This document shows, in pieces, positions 54,128-63,402 of a stretch of DNA of 64,000 nucleotides. Positions within the stretch are counted from its first letter, which is position 1. Each line of letters starts with the position of its first letter. The stretch comes from Desulforhopalus sp. IMCC35007. GTDB lineage: Bacteria > Desulfobacterota > Desulfobulbia > Desulfobulbales > Desulfocapsaceae. Location of the stretch: contig NZ_SWCN01000020.1 of NCBI RefSeq assembly GCF_005116575.1, forward strand, positions 1-64,000, written 5' to 3'. Under the pieces are notes generated by a model, which saw nothing but the letters and a program-made list of their open reading frames with translations, made no database searches and had not been told where the DNA came from. Position numbers and translations under genes: made by a program.

Positions 54128-54517
54128 ATGCAAAAGGGAAGGTTTTACAGCATGATTGATTATTTAAGTGCGTTTTCAAGAAAAGTCATCTGGTTAAAAC
54201 CTTTGGTTTTCTGTACTACCGTTGCTGCAATTGTTCTGTTTGCCTATCTGGTGCTCAGTGGAAACAGTGCAGATACAGAGGTTTATATCATACCATCTAT
54301 CGTTGGCTTGTTGTGGTCACTCATCTGTTTAATTTTGCTCTTTGCCTTCCCCCATGTACCACCACAACCTGAGAGTCAACAGCGTTTTTACAGTCGCCTG
54401 AAAATCAGGCTGGCCAGGGGCTGTTATTACATATTCGCATTACTTTTTATCGTGCTGAGCACATCTGCAGTCCTCCTTACATTCAAGTTACTCAATGTCT
54501 GGCGAACAGACTTTTAA
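54128..54517 (+). CDS. Hypothetical membrane protein
   Basis: A 129-residue protein with three predicted membrane helices: LKPLVFCTTVAAIVLFAYLV, VYIIPSIVGLLWSLICLILL and CYYIFALLFIVLSTSAVLLT. The loop between helices two and three is basic and Pro/Gln-rich (VPPQPESQQRFYSRLKIRL). I do not recognise a family. Start could be ATG 54128 or ATG 54152; the first has a weak AAAGATGA upstream. It stands alone. Confidence 0.6.
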   Translation: MQKGRFYSMIDYLSAFSRKVIWLKPLVFCTTVAAIVLFAYLVLSGNSADTEVYIIPSIVGLLWSLICLILLFAFPHVPPQPESQQRFYSRLKIRLARGCYYIFALLFIVLSTSAVLLTFKLLNVWRTDF

Positions 54518-54600
54518 ACCCGAATGATCACCTGCGACAACAGCAGTGGCAGTATCCCCTGCCCTGTCTGTTCCTCCGTTTCTCAGCCAGCAAAGAGTTG

Positions 54601-54951
54601 TTAGAACTCCCTGAACTTCTTCATATCTTTTTTGTGGTAAAGATCAAAAAAGATGACGCTGTTGTCCGGCAGCTCGTCACAGCCATCGCATTTTTGTTCC
54701 AGACGCTTATTCTCTTTTCGACAGAGATGACACCAGTAATAGATCAGGCGGTAATCTTTCCGGCCCACGTACTTTTTAAAGCGTCCATTATAAAGCCCTC
54801 GCATCTTACCGTCTGAATTACCGGGATCCACCAACAGGCGATCAATGACTTTACTTATACGAGTATGACCGACGGGGTCTACCACCTCGACCTGATCGAG
54901 CTTCCTTAGAAAATGTGGCATCGGCTGATAGACAAAAGTTGTAGTATTCAT
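54601..54951 (-). CDS. RelE/ParE-like protein with a four-Cys insert
   Basis: A 116-residue protein whose C-terminal half reads like a RelE-fold toxin: GRFKKYVGRKDYRLIYYWC gives the basic strand and the Arg/Tyr residues near the active centre, and NSVIFFDLYHKKDMKKFRE gives the final strand with a catalytic-type Tyr-His. Between them sits an insert, CHLCRKENKRLEQKCDGCDE, with two CxxC pairs, a likely zinc knuckle not found in classic RelE. No antitoxin-like gene lies next to it: its neighbours are a membrane protein and a DUF3592 protein, both divergent or convergent. It may be an orphan mRNA interferase or a tamed relative. Confidence 0.6.
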   Translation of the reverse strand: MNTTTFVYQPMPHFLRKLDQVEVVDPVGHTRISKVIDRLLVDPGNSDGKMRGLYNGRFKKYVGRKDYRLIYYWCHLCRKENKRLEQKCDGCDELPDNSVIFFDLYHKKDMKKFREF

Positions 54952-55262
54952 AGCTCAGGCATGTTGATTAAATCTGTCTTGACCTTCAGACAACTGGTAT
55001 TTATCGATTATCTATAAGTAGTTACCAGATAAGAGCAGATGATTCTACGGGAAAAATATTGTACATTGCGTGTATTGGTTACACAGACCGTGCTATTTAC
55101 TCGACATGGTGCCATATGTTACGCTTGTATATATAATGCCCAGGCAAATCAGCAACTACATCCCCCGGCAAGACTCGACCTGCCAGCGTGAATACCACAA
55201 CCGGCTGACATTGCCTAAGCTATCCACACTGGCGGTCAATACCACAATTATGAACATTCGAA
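54952..55262. other. Intergenic region between RelE-like and DUF3592 genes
   Basis: 311 bp, divergent promoters expected. I see no partner antitoxin frame, no repeat and no clear -35/-10 pair. A short frame at 55070-55279 has no protein-like features. Confidence 0.4.
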
Positions 55263-55757
55263 ATGATCACCTACGCTGAGGAAATGTTGCAGCTTGCCCT
55301 CCATGGGCAAAAACAGGGTATATGGTTCTGGGCTGCCGTGTACATATCTATTGTCTGCAGCTACTCATTGATATTTCAAGTACGAACAAGATACTGGCCT
55401 CATGTTCAAGGGGAGCTGGTGCAGGCTAAGGTAGAAAAATTTGGTCCCACTGATCCGGTTCTTTCAGCTCAGGATTATGCTTCTTCAGCCTTATATACCT
55501 ACACCGTGCAGGGAACGATCTATACCGGAACCAGAATTTCCCCCTGGCTGTTTATCGCAAGTCACAATGCAAGGTTTGTTTTAGAAAAGCAGATGTCTTC
55601 TATTGAAAGATTTCCGGGTGGGGCTGTTAACGTCTATTATAATCCTGGCAATCCCAGGAAAAGTTATCTTATAATTGCAGGAAAGGCAGGGATTGCTATC
55701 ACGCTGCTTGTTTGTGTTCTACCAATGGTGTTGTTTTATCTTGAGTATCATCTGTAG
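55263..55757 (+). CDS. DUF3592 membrane protein
   Basis: A 164-residue protein. One membrane helix near the N-terminus (GIWFWAAVYISIVCSYSLIF) and one at the C-terminus (AGIAITLLVCVLPMVLFYLE) flank a soluble beta-rich domain. The domain has the DUF3592 features YTYTVQGTIYTGTRI, then FPGGAVNVYYNPGNPRKSYL. The family is widespread, usually of unknown function. It is 94 bp upstream of the carbonic anhydrase gene in the same direction; a functional link is not established. Confidence 0.75.
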   Translation: MITYAEEMLQLALHGQKQGIWFWAAVYISIVCSYSLIFQVRTRYWPHVQGELVQAKVEKFGPTDPVLSAQDYASSALYTYTVQGTIYTGTRISPWLFIASHNARFVLEKQMSSIERFPGGAVNVYYNPGNPRKSYLIIAGKAGIAITLLVCVLPMVLFYLEYHL

Positions 55758-55851
55758 ATCTCATACTCCGCAACGGACTCACTCCGGATTCTCCCATGCG
55801 CCGGTAAGAGTATTGGAACCATAACCACCACAATGAGATAACGATTAGACT

Positions 55852-56514
55852 ATGCGGACATTAAAAAAAATATTTGACCAGAACAAAGAATGGGCAAAAA
55901 ATGTAATCTCGGCTGATCCTGATTTTTTCAAAAAGCTCTCAGAACAGCAAAACCCTGAATATCTCTGGATTGGTTGCTCGGACAGTCGTGTACCGGCAAA
56001 TCAAATCAGCGGTATGCTTCCAGGGGAGGTATTCGTTCATCGAAATATTGCAAATATTGTGTCCCATACCGATTTGAATTGTCTTTCAGTTATTCAATAC
56101 GGTGTGGAAGTCCTTAAAATAAAGCATATTATCGTTTGCGGACACTATGGTTGCGGTGGCGTTAAAGCGGCCTGGGAAGACAAAGAGAACGGCTTGATTG
56201 ACAACTGGTTAAGAAATATCCAGGATGTTCAACGCTTTCATCAAACCGAGCTTGATTGCTTCCACACGGAAAAAGAAAAACTTGACCGTCTATGCGAGCT
56301 CAATGTTATCGAACAGGTTGTGAATGTATGCCGGACAACAATTGTCCAGGGAGCATGGAAACTCAATCAGGAACTGGCAATCCATGGTTGGATGTACAAT
56401 GTAGAAGACGGGATATTAAAAGACCTGGACATTTGCATCACAAATAAAGCTGAAATTCCTGACAAGCTTTTACCAGGTATGTGCTGTTCTTTAGCTTGTG
56501 ACAGTGCCCTTTGA
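55852..56514 (+). CDS. can: Beta-carbonic anhydrase
   Basis: A 220-residue zinc enzyme interconverting CO2 and bicarbonate. Zinc ligands and active-site residues are visible: C42, D44 and R46 in WIGCSDSRVPANQI, and the His and Cys of VCGHYGCGGVKAA. Also FVHRNIANIVSHTDLNCLSV. Length and motifs match E. coli Can (type II-like). It is followed after 79 bp by PEP carboxylase, whose substrate is bicarbonate, so the two genes form a simple anaplerotic CO2-fixation module. Confidence 0.95.
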   Translation: MRTLKKIFDQNKEWAKNVISADPDFFKKLSEQQNPEYLWIGCSDSRVPANQISGMLPGEVFVHRNIANIVSHTDLNCLSVIQYGVEVLKIKHIIVCGHYGCGGVKAAWEDKENGLIDNWLRNIQDVQRFHQTELDCFHTEKEKLDRLCELNVIEQVVNVCRTTIVQGAWKLNQELAIHGWMYNVEDGILKDLDICITNKAEIPDKLLPGMCCSLACDSAL

Positions 56515-56593
56515 AAGAAGTCTGTGTACAAAGCACCTTCTCGGTAATGGAGAAACTTGCCCCTCCCCTTTTTACAAAAGGATGGAACCACCC

Positions 56594-59140
56594 ATGAAAA
56601 AATCCCCCAGAGAAATAGAGTATAACCAATCAGTAACCAATAAATTTAATATTTATAACAGCCTGTTTCTGAGCCTGCCGTTTCAGAAGATCACCAATAT
56701 CGGCATTCTTATCCCTCTGCTCAATCATGAGTGCAGAAAGGGACTTGAATCGGGAAAAGAGCCACTTGAAATACTGGATACATTTTTCAAGGTCCACACA
56801 AGTTTTGTCTCAGAGAAAGAAAAAATCGATTTCATGTTTCGGGTCATCCAGTTTGTTGAACGGCAGGTGGTCCTCTTTGACAGCGCTGAAGATGCCGCCT
56901 TTGCACAATTGCTCAAAGATGGCGACCATATGTCTTTCCCGACTTGCATTGAAATTGCGGATATAAAAGACATCACACCTTTTCTCATTGAGAAAATGTC
57001 TGATTTCAGTGTCCGAATCGTCTTCACCGCCCATCCAACCCAGTTCTACCCGCGTTCAGTTCTGGATATCATTGAAAAATTACGGGTTCTCGTACGTGAA
57101 AATAAAATAGATGAAATTGACCTGACCCTGCAGCAGTTGGGGTTAACATCGATTATGAATGTGAGAAAACCGACTCCACTCGATGAAGCCAAAAACATCA
57201 TCTACTTCCTGCGCAGTGTCTATTATGACGCTGTAGGGGATTTATATGCCCGGGTCAAAAACCATTTACCGACCAGTGATTTTGACAATCCCGAGCTCAT
57301 CCAGCTTGGCTTCTGGCCCGGCGGGGACCGGGACGGCAATCCTTTTGTCACTGCAGATATTACTGCACAGGTAGCCGATGAACTGCGTATGACATTGATG
57401 AAATGTTACTATCATGAAGTGAAAGGTCTGGCCCAGAAACTGACATTCAGAGAGGTGGAAGATCATATTGCCACCTTGAAAGGACAGCTCTATGTAACCA
57501 TGTTCGATCCTTTGCAAACGCTGTCAGCAGAAGAGATCCTTGATCAACTGAACAGGGTTAAAGACTTATTACGGGATAATTTCAACGGAGTATACCTCAA
57601 AGACCTTGAGAGCTTTATCGATAAGGTAAAAATTTTCAAAACACATTTTGCAACCCTGGATATACGCCAGAATCATGGAGAGCATGAAAATGTCATCACC
57701 GCGATTCTGAAACATGAAAAGCGCATCAGGAACAATCTGGACGAGCTGTCAGAACAAGATTTGATTGCAATTCTTGTCCATGAAAATTTCGAGGTCCGTG
57801 CAGACCAGTTCACAGATGAGCTCGTCAAGGATACCATAGCAACCATCAAACAGATAATGTCCATACAGACAAAAAATGGAGAAGCTGGATGTAACCGTTA
57901 TATCATCAGCAATTCCGAAGATATTTTTTCTGTACTCTTTGTTTTTGCCCTGCTCAGATGGTGTGGCTGGAAAGATGGAAAGATCCCCGTGGACATCGTT
58001 CCTTTGTTTGAGTCAATGGACGGCATGAAGCACGCCGAAGCTATCATGCAGAACCTCTTTGATATTCCTCAGTACAGATCCCATGTCCGTTCCCGCAGAG
58101 ACAGGCAAAATATCATGCTGGGATTTTCTGATGGAACAAAGGATGGCGGCTACCTCCAGGCCAACTGGTCTATCTTCAAAACCAAAGAGGTGTTGTCTGC
58201 TGTGTGCGACCACAACGGGATCAAGGTTATCTTTTTTGATGGCAGGGGTGGACCTCCTGCCCGTGGTGGCGGCAAAACCCACCGGTTTTATGCCTCCCAG
58301 AGCCGGAGAATTGCCAACCATGCCATTCAATTGACCATCCAGGGTCAGACGATCACCAGCCAGTACGGCACCCGAGCCCATTTCATCCATAACTGTGAAC
58401 AATTATTGACCGCCGGACTGTCACACGGATTATCCGGTGAAGAGGTCGATATCTATAAAAAATCACGAGAGATTATAGAAAGACTGGCGAACCTGAGCTA
58501 CGAAAAGTATGTGGAGCTCAAAAATCACAAACAGTTTCTCCCCTATCTCGAGAACAAAAGTACCTTAAAATATTACGGTATGGCAAATATCGGCTCCAGG
58601 CCGGCCAAAAGAGGACAAACTGCAAAACTTACCCTGCAGGATTTGCGGGCAATTTCCTTTGTGGGCTCATGGAGCCAGCTCAAACAGAATGTACCTGGCT
58701 ATTTTGGTATTGGAACGGCCCTGAAGGTCGTGACCGATGATATCGGCATAGAAATATTGCAGGAATTATACAGCCAGGTGCCATTCTTCAAGGCCCTGAT
58801 CCTCAACAGCATGATGTCCATGTCAAAGTGCTATTTTGAGTTAACCTCATATATAAAAAGAGATGAGGAATATAAAGACTTCTGGAATATACTCTATGAA
58901 GAATTTGAACTGTCAAAACAGATGGTGCTTCTCGTTTCCCAAAACAGCTATCTAATGGAAGAGGAACCAATATCCCACAGTTCAATCAAAATCAGGGAAA
59001 ATATTGTCCTGCCCCTGCTCACAATCCAGCAGTATGCCTTTCAGAAGATTGAACAAAAATCTGAACATCTGCAGTCTTATGAAAAAATAATTCACCGCTC
59101 CTTGTACGGCAATATTAATGCGAGCAGAAACTCCGCGTAA
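56594..59140 (+). CDS. ppc: Phosphoenolpyruvate carboxylase
   Basis: An 848-residue enzyme making oxaloacetate from PEP and bicarbonate. The catalytic His is in RIVFTAHPTQFYPRSVLD and the Arg-rich loop is FFDGRGGPPARGGGKTHRF. The PEP-binding segment is MLGFSDGTKDGGYLQANW. The C-terminus ends with SLYGNINASRNSA, where most bacterial enzymes end in RNTG, so the usual C-terminal tetrapeptide is altered. I start at ATG 56594, with AGGATGG nine bases upstream; an ATG at 56582 is close, and a frame from 56498 overlaps can but has no N-terminal match. Probably one transcript with can. Confidence 0.94.
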   Translation: MKKSPREIEYNQSVTNKFNIYNSLFLSLPFQKITNIGILIPLLNHECRKGLESGKEPLEILDTFFKVHTSFVSEKEKIDFMFRVIQFVERQVVLFDSAEDAAFAQLLKDGDHMSFPTCIEIADIKDITPFLIEKMSDFSVRIVFTAHPTQFYPRSVLDIIEKLRVLVRENKIDEIDLTLQQLGLTSIMNVRKPTPLDEAKNIIYFLRSVYYDAVGDLYARVKNHLPTSDFDNPELIQLGFWPGGDRDGNPFVTADITAQVADELRMTLMKCYYHEVKGLAQKLTFREVEDHIATLKGQLYVTMFDPLQTLSAEEILDQLNRVKDLLRDNFNGVYLKDLESFIDKVKIFKTHFATLDIRQNHGEHENVITAILKHEKRIRNNLDELSEQDLIAILVHENFEVRADQFTDELVKDTIATIKQIMSIQTKNGEAGCNRYIISNSEDIFSVLFVFALLRWCGWKDGKIPVDIVPLFESMDGMKHAEAIMQNLFDIPQYRSHVRSRRDRQNIMLGFSDGTKDGGYLQANWSIFKTKEVLSAVCDHNGIKVIFFDGRGGPPARGGGKTHRFYASQSRRIANHAIQLTIQGQTITSQYGTRAHFIHNCEQLLTAGLSHGLSGEEVDIYKKSREIIERLANLSYEKYVELKNHKQFLPYLENKSTLKYYGMANIGSRPAKRGQTAKLTLQDLRAISFVGSWSQLKQNVPGYFGIGTALKVVTDDIGIEILQELYSQVPFFKALILNSMMSMSKCYFELTSYIKRDEEYKDFWNILYEEFELSKQMVLLVSQNSYLMEEEPISHSSIKIRENIVLPLLTIQQYAFQKIEQKSEHLQSYEKIIHRSLYGNINASRNSA

Positions 59141-59474
59141 TCTCTGACCAATTTAGCTCGAATCAGTCCCGCGCACCTGTCCAGCATCTCCAACCTTCCT
59201 GCCCATCCGAGCCATAAGCTTGGGAGGGCCAGGGAGGTGTTTTTCATCTGCAGAGAATAGACAACCGTTTTCTCAGAAATGAATTGTTATGCCAGCAACA
59301 TATTGGTATACATACCTTACTCGTTGAATTCAGGAGTCTTTTTCATGTCACAACGTGGTATTTTTCTGCTCATTCATCTGGTGTGACAAAAGAAAACAAC
59401 CCCAGTTGAGACAAATTCCATCGGGGAATACTCTTCTGGAAAAACAGGGTTTTAAAAGGCACTGGCCGCCGCAT
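59141..59474. other. Intergenic region before the PhnD-like gene
   Basis: About 330 bp. It follows ppc and leads to the lipoprotein gene. An in-frame upstream extension of that gene (from 59355) exists but looks non-coding. I found no clear terminator, promoter or sigma-54 box. Confidence 0.4.
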
Positions 59475-60395
59475 ATGCCTGGAATCAAGACACTCTTCTT
59501 ACTGCTTCTACCCGCTCTTTTCCTCTTTGCCTGTACGGAGACTGAGGAGCCGATCGAGGTTTCCCTGGATAAACGTCAGGAAATCACCTTCAGGCAGCAG
59601 GCCCCCGCAATAACCTATGCGTACCTGCCACAGTACTCCAACACAGAGTCATTTCAACGGCACCATCGATTAGTGGCATACCTCTCTGAGCAAACCGGCC
59701 TCCCCATCCGCCAGGTATTTCCGGACACCTTTGACAATTATATCAGTATGGTAGGCCAGGGTAAGATTGATATATCATTTTCCAACCCATTTATTTACGT
59801 CAAACTGGCCAACCGCTATGGCGTTAAAGCCATGGCAAGAATCATCGAGTCTGATGGACGTGCAGAGTTCCGCGGCCAGATCATCGCCCGCAGAGATAAT
59901 ACAGCAATTCAATCCATTGAAGATTGTCGTGGCAAATCATGGGTCGCCGTTGATCCTTCATCGGCCGGAGGCTATCTGTTCCCCCTTGGTCTTTTTAGTG
60001 ATCACCAGATTCCGTTAAAGGATTTCAGAGAAGTGGCCTTTGCCGGTGGGAGACAGGAAAATGTTATTTTAGGTGTATATGCCGGACTCCACGACATCGG
60101 TACCATACGCGAAGGCGCCCTGAACGTTGTAAAAGACAAAATCAACATCGACCAGATAAAAGTGGTTGCCAGTTCAAGCTGGTATCCGGGCTGGGTCTAC
60201 GCCTACAGCCCAAGGCTTTCCCAGGAGGTCGCAGACAAAATAAGGAATGCCATGCTCGCACTCGATTACAAAAACAATCCGCAGCACCGACAGATTCTTG
60301 ATGCCGCAAAATTCATCGGCTTTGTGCCCTCAGACGACCGGGATTTTGATCGAATCCGGGAGTTGAGCAAAAAAGTGGGGCTGGATCTTGATTAA
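59475..60395 (+). CDS. PhnD-like periplasmic binding lipoprotein
   Basis: A 306-residue predicted lipoprotein. The N-terminus KTLFLLLLPALFLFACTETE has a lipobox ending in Cys, so the protein should be anchored in the membrane. The body is a PhnD-family (phosphate/phosphite/phosphonate-type) binding fold: TYAYLPQYSNTESFQRHHRL, then GKIDISFSNPFIYVKLANRY, RGKSWVAVDPSSAGGYLFPL and SSSWYPGWVYAYSPRLSQEV. No permease or ATPase genes follow; a sensor kinase starts within its last codons. It is therefore more likely the ligand-binding partner of that kinase than a transport component. No strong ribosome site precedes ATG 59475, so the start is uncertain. Confidence 0.82.
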   Translation: MPGIKTLFLLLLPALFLFACTETEEPIEVSLDKRQEITFRQQAPAITYAYLPQYSNTESFQRHHRLVAYLSEQTGLPIRQVFPDTFDNYISMVGQGKIDISFSNPFIYVKLANRYGVKAMARIIESDGRAEFRGQIIARRDNTAIQSIEDCRGKSWVAVDPSSAGGYLFPLGLFSDHQIPLKDFREVAFAGGRQENVILGVYAGLHDIGTIREGALNVVKDKINIDQIKVVASSSWYPGWVYAYSPRLSQEVADKIRNAMLALDYKNNPQHRQILDAAKFIGFVPSDDRDFDRIRELSKKVGLDLD

Positions 60396-62466
60396 TACGC
60401 TGTCGAGATTTTTTCATCGCCTGAGGTTTAAGACCAAGCTTATCCTGGGGATGACCTTTATGCTCGTCTTCTGCGGCCTGGGAGTTGGACTCATTCTGTC
60501 GGCCATGTCGTCAAATGCCCTCCTGGAAGAAGGCAGAAAAAGAGGTATGGCCCTCACATCGAGTCTGGCCTTTCAGCTGACAGAACCCATTCTGGCCCTG
60601 GATTTTCTGCACATGAAAAACCTCATCGATAATGTCCACAATCAGTATGATGATATTATCTATATTTTTCTCACCGACGATAACTCCAATATTCTCTCCC
60701 ACACCTTTTCTGGAGGGTTTCCGACAGATCTTCTGAACGTCAATGTTGATAACCTGAAACCCCAGCCAATTCTTCTCTCCACCGAACAGGGGCTGGTGTA
60801 CGACTTTAATGTCCAGGTACATCTGGGAGAGAAAAATCTGGGATTCGCCAGGTTGGGATTATCGAGAAAGAAAATAGATACCCAGATCAACCGCCAACGT
60901 TTGACCAGCCTTTTAAGCACCATGGGAGTCGTTGGTTTAGGGATCATTCTTGCGCTTTGGTTTGCCCGTACCGTAACCCTTCGCCTTGACCGTCTGCGAA
61001 AATCTGTAGGAGAAATTATTCGCGGCAACCTCAATGTTCAGGCAGGATTTCCACTGGAAAAATATTGTTGGCAAATCATGCAATGCAACCACACAGATTG
61101 CCCGGCCTACGGCGATGTCCAAAGGCGCTGCTGGTATCTTGCGGGAACCATGTGCCCCAATTGCGGTGATAAACAATATCCTTTCAAGATGGAAAACTGT
61201 CGGCAATGCCCAGTCTTTAAGCATAACTTTGGTGACGAACTCCAGGACCTTGCCGAGGCCTTTGATGCAATGGCGGTGACCGTCAAAAACGACATCGAAG
61301 AGCTCACCGAACGGGAAAAAACCATCGCCCGGCAGGAGGGCCTGCTGAAAAGCATTATGAATGGTACTCCCGACTTCGTCACCCTGCAGGACACGAATCT
61401 CAAGTATACCTTTGCCGGTAAAGCCTTTTGCAATTATTTCAATATGGATGAAAAAGAGATCATCGGTAAAACAGATTGGGACATTTTCACCCAGCAACAG
61501 GCCCAGATTAACACTGATGAGAACAAGCAGATCCTTGCAACAGGGGTGCCCCTGGCCAAACAGATCACCTTCAAACGAGCCAACGAACAGAAGTGGTTTC
61601 ATGTGGTCAAGGTCCCTGTTTATGATCAGGACGGAAGTATTATGGGTCTTCTTCTCACTTCCAGGGATATTTCCATGATCAAAAAATTCCAGGAACAACT
61701 TATCCAATCCCAGAAGATGGAAGATCTTGGCCGCCTTGCCGGAGGCGTTGCCCACGAAATTAATACCCCTTTGGGCATTATTTTAGGCTACTCCCAGCTG
61801 ATGATGGACGACATTGAAGATGAAGAGCTCCTTGAGGGCATGAGAATCATCGAGAAGCAGACCAAGGTCTGCCGGAAAATTGTCGCAGACCTTCTTGGTT
61901 TTTCCAGAAGCTCCGTGGAAGTCGTTGGAACCATAGATATCAATAAATCTGTCCAGGAAGTCATCAGACTGGTTGAACATGCATTTTTTATGAACCGGAT
62001 AAAAATCATCTCAACCTTAGATACAAACATCCCACTTCTACCGGGCGACCAGGAAAGGCTCAAACAGGTATGGCTGAACCTGATGAATAACGCAGCAGAC
62101 GTGATTGAGCAGGATGGGGTAATACAGGTTCAGACCAGACTGGTAGCAAGTGAACAAAAGATTATTGTCAGCGTTGCAGACAGCGGCAAGGGCATTGCAC
62201 AACAACATCTGAACATCATTTTTGATCCATTCTTTACGACCAAACAGGTCGGCAAGGGTACGGGGCTGGGTCTCTCCGTCTCGTTTGGAATTATCAAAGA
62301 CCACGGGGGTAAAATCTCAGCCCTTAGTCCAGTACCTGAAGATTATCTCACCAAGGAATTACTGGCCTGTGACAATGCAGGTCCCGGAGCCGTTTTTGTC
62401 GTCGAACTCCCTCTCAGCATAGACGACACGACCAAAGAGACGGATAAAACAGACGGGGCGCATTAG
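60388..62466 (+). CDS. HAMP-PAS sensor histidine kinase with Cys-rich module
   Basis: A 692-residue kinase starting at TTG 60388, overlapping the PhnD-like gene by 8 bp. One membrane helix (ILGMTFMLVFCGLGVGLILS), a periplasmic domain of about 130 residues and a second helix near residue 180 (TMGVVGLGIILALWFARTVT) lead to HAMP. Inside the HAMP region, residues about 227-272 hold eight Cys (CWQIMQCNHTDCPAYG, CWYLAGTMCPNCG, CRQCPVF), a likely metal or iron-sulfur site. A PAS domain follows, then HisKA with GGVAHEINTPLGIILGYSQL and HATPase with NLMNNAAD and DSGKGIAQ. No response regulator is adjacent. Confidence 0.92.
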   Translation: MINTLSRFFHRLRFKTKLILGMTFMLVFCGLGVGLILSAMSSNALLEEGRKRGMALTSSLAFQLTEPILALDFLHMKNLIDNVHNQYDDIIYIFLTDDNSNILSHTFSGGFPTDLLNVNVDNLKPQPILLSTEQGLVYDFNVQVHLGEKNLGFARLGLSRKKIDTQINRQRLTSLLSTMGVVGLGIILALWFARTVTLRLDRLRKSVGEIIRGNLNVQAGFPLEKYCWQIMQCNHTDCPAYGDVQRRCWYLAGTMCPNCGDKQYPFKMENCRQCPVFKHNFGDELQDLAEAFDAMAVTVKNDIEELTEREKTIARQEGLLKSIMNGTPDFVTLQDTNLKYTFAGKAFCNYFNMDEKEIIGKTDWDIFTQQQAQINTDENKQILATGVPLAKQITFKRANEQKWFHVVKVPVYDQDGSIMGLLLTSRDISMIKKFQEQLIQSQKMEDLGRLAGGVAHEINTPLGIILGYSQLMMDDIEDEELLEGMRIIEKQTKVCRKIVADLLGFSRSSVEVVGTIDINKSVQEVIRLVEHAFFMNRIKIISTLDTNIPLLPGDQERLKQVWLNLMNNAADVIEQDGVIQVQTRLVASEQKIIVSVADSGKGIAQQHLNIIFDPFFTTKQVGKGTGLGLSVSFGIIKDHGGKISALSPVPEDYLTKELLACDNAGPGAVFVVELPLSIDDTTKETDKTDGAH

Positions 62467-62722
62467 ATATCTTGACTTTTTTAGTCAGAATATATTGAAA
62501 AGATATCGACTTTAGAGAGGCAAGGTTCAAAGGCATTGATAGAGACAAATCGAACAATGAGATGGTAGCTGGCTTCCAGATAACACCACAACAACACAGG
62601 TTAACCAGGTAGAAGTGGCCTTCCCATGGCAATTATGACTTGCCAAGACAGGCTGAAATATTGAGATAGCTGGAAAACTAGACAATCACTGTTGTGTTTA
62701 AAAAATAAAATGTGGAGGAATT
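62467..62722. other. Intergenic region after the sensor kinase
   Basis: 256 bp, AT-rich. No terminator, gene or promoter that I can support. Base composition appears lower in G+C from here to the end of the window than in the preceding genes. Confidence 0.35.
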
Positions 62723-63001
62723 GTGAAGCAACAGTTTAGAGATTTAAAAACTTTAATTGATGATTTTGCTGCTCCACATGCAACACAGAATGGAACACAA
62801 CACGAAAGAGCGAAAGCGGAGTTGGCGGCCAAATTATCTAGCGAAATTTGCGAATCTCTTGAAAATCTTAAATTGTCAATGAAAGAGAGTGCTGAATCAA
62901 ACGACAAACTAAGCAAAAGAGTATTTGGGCTTAACATAGTTTTAGCCATTGCAACATCCGTTGGAGCCATTGCTACTTTGATGATGGCATTCAAAAGCTG
63001 A
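62723..63001 (+). CDS. Small protein, coiled coil plus C-terminal membrane helix
   Basis: A 92-residue protein starting at GTG 62723, directly preceded by GGAGGAATT. The first 65 residues are charged and helical (RAKAELAAKLSSEICESLEN; LKLSMKESAESNDKLSKR), followed by one membrane helix (VFGLNIVLAIATSVGAIATL). I recognise no family. The tail-anchored layout is shared with the next gene. Both may be parts of the same small system, membrane-linked with a cytosolic helical domain. Confidence 0.55.
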   Translation: MKQQFRDLKTLIDDFAAPHATQNGTQHERAKAELAAKLSSEICESLENLKLSMKESAESNDKLSKRVFGLNIVLAIATSVGAIATLMMAFKS

Positions 63002-63033
63002 TTTAAATAGACTTAAAAACAGGCTCTTTTACG

Positions 63034-63402
63034 ATGATTGAAAATAGAGACATTCCCCACCGGGAAGCCTTTGAGAAATTCAAAGTATCTCATGTAAGAT
63101 TCTTGGCAGAATCTCGTACTGACGAGGTTGGTCCAGCCGCAAGAGCTTGGCTTTCAGAATTACGAGACAATCGTGAAGAAGAAGCTGCATCTAGAAGAGA
63201 TGCCCGTGAAGAACGAACACTAGCAATTTCGGAAAGAGCCTTATCTATCTCTAAAGAAGCCAATCGAATTGCCTCTGGGGATCTAGCTGAGGCTCGCAAA
63301 CAAGCGCGCTGGGCCAAATGGGCCGCTATTATTGCCACAGTTGCTGCAATTACTGCCGCAAGAGAAAGTATTATCGAAACAATTTCGCTCTTGATGAAAT
63401 AA
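63034..63402 (+). CDS. Small protein, coiled coil plus C-terminal membrane helix
   Basis: A 122-residue protein. Residues about 1-90 are very rich in Arg, Glu and Ala with strong helical potential (WLSELRDNREEEAASRRDAR; ERALSISKEANRIASGDLAE), followed by a membrane helix (WAKWAAIIATVAAITAARES). No family is recognised. It follows the previous small gene by 33 bp with the same layout. It has only a weak ribosome site. Its end overlaps another open frame at 63318-63623. Confidence 0.5.
   Translation: MIENRDIPHREAFEKFKVSHVRFLAESRTDEVGPAARAWLSELRDNREEEAASRRDAREERTLAISERALSISKEANRIASGDLAEARKQARWAKWAAIIATVAAITAARESIIETISLLMK

Noticed and set aside
60937-61755. A 272-codon frame opposite the sensor kinase
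   Set aside because: Antisense shadow of the HAMP/PAS region of the kinase; sequence has no recognisable features.
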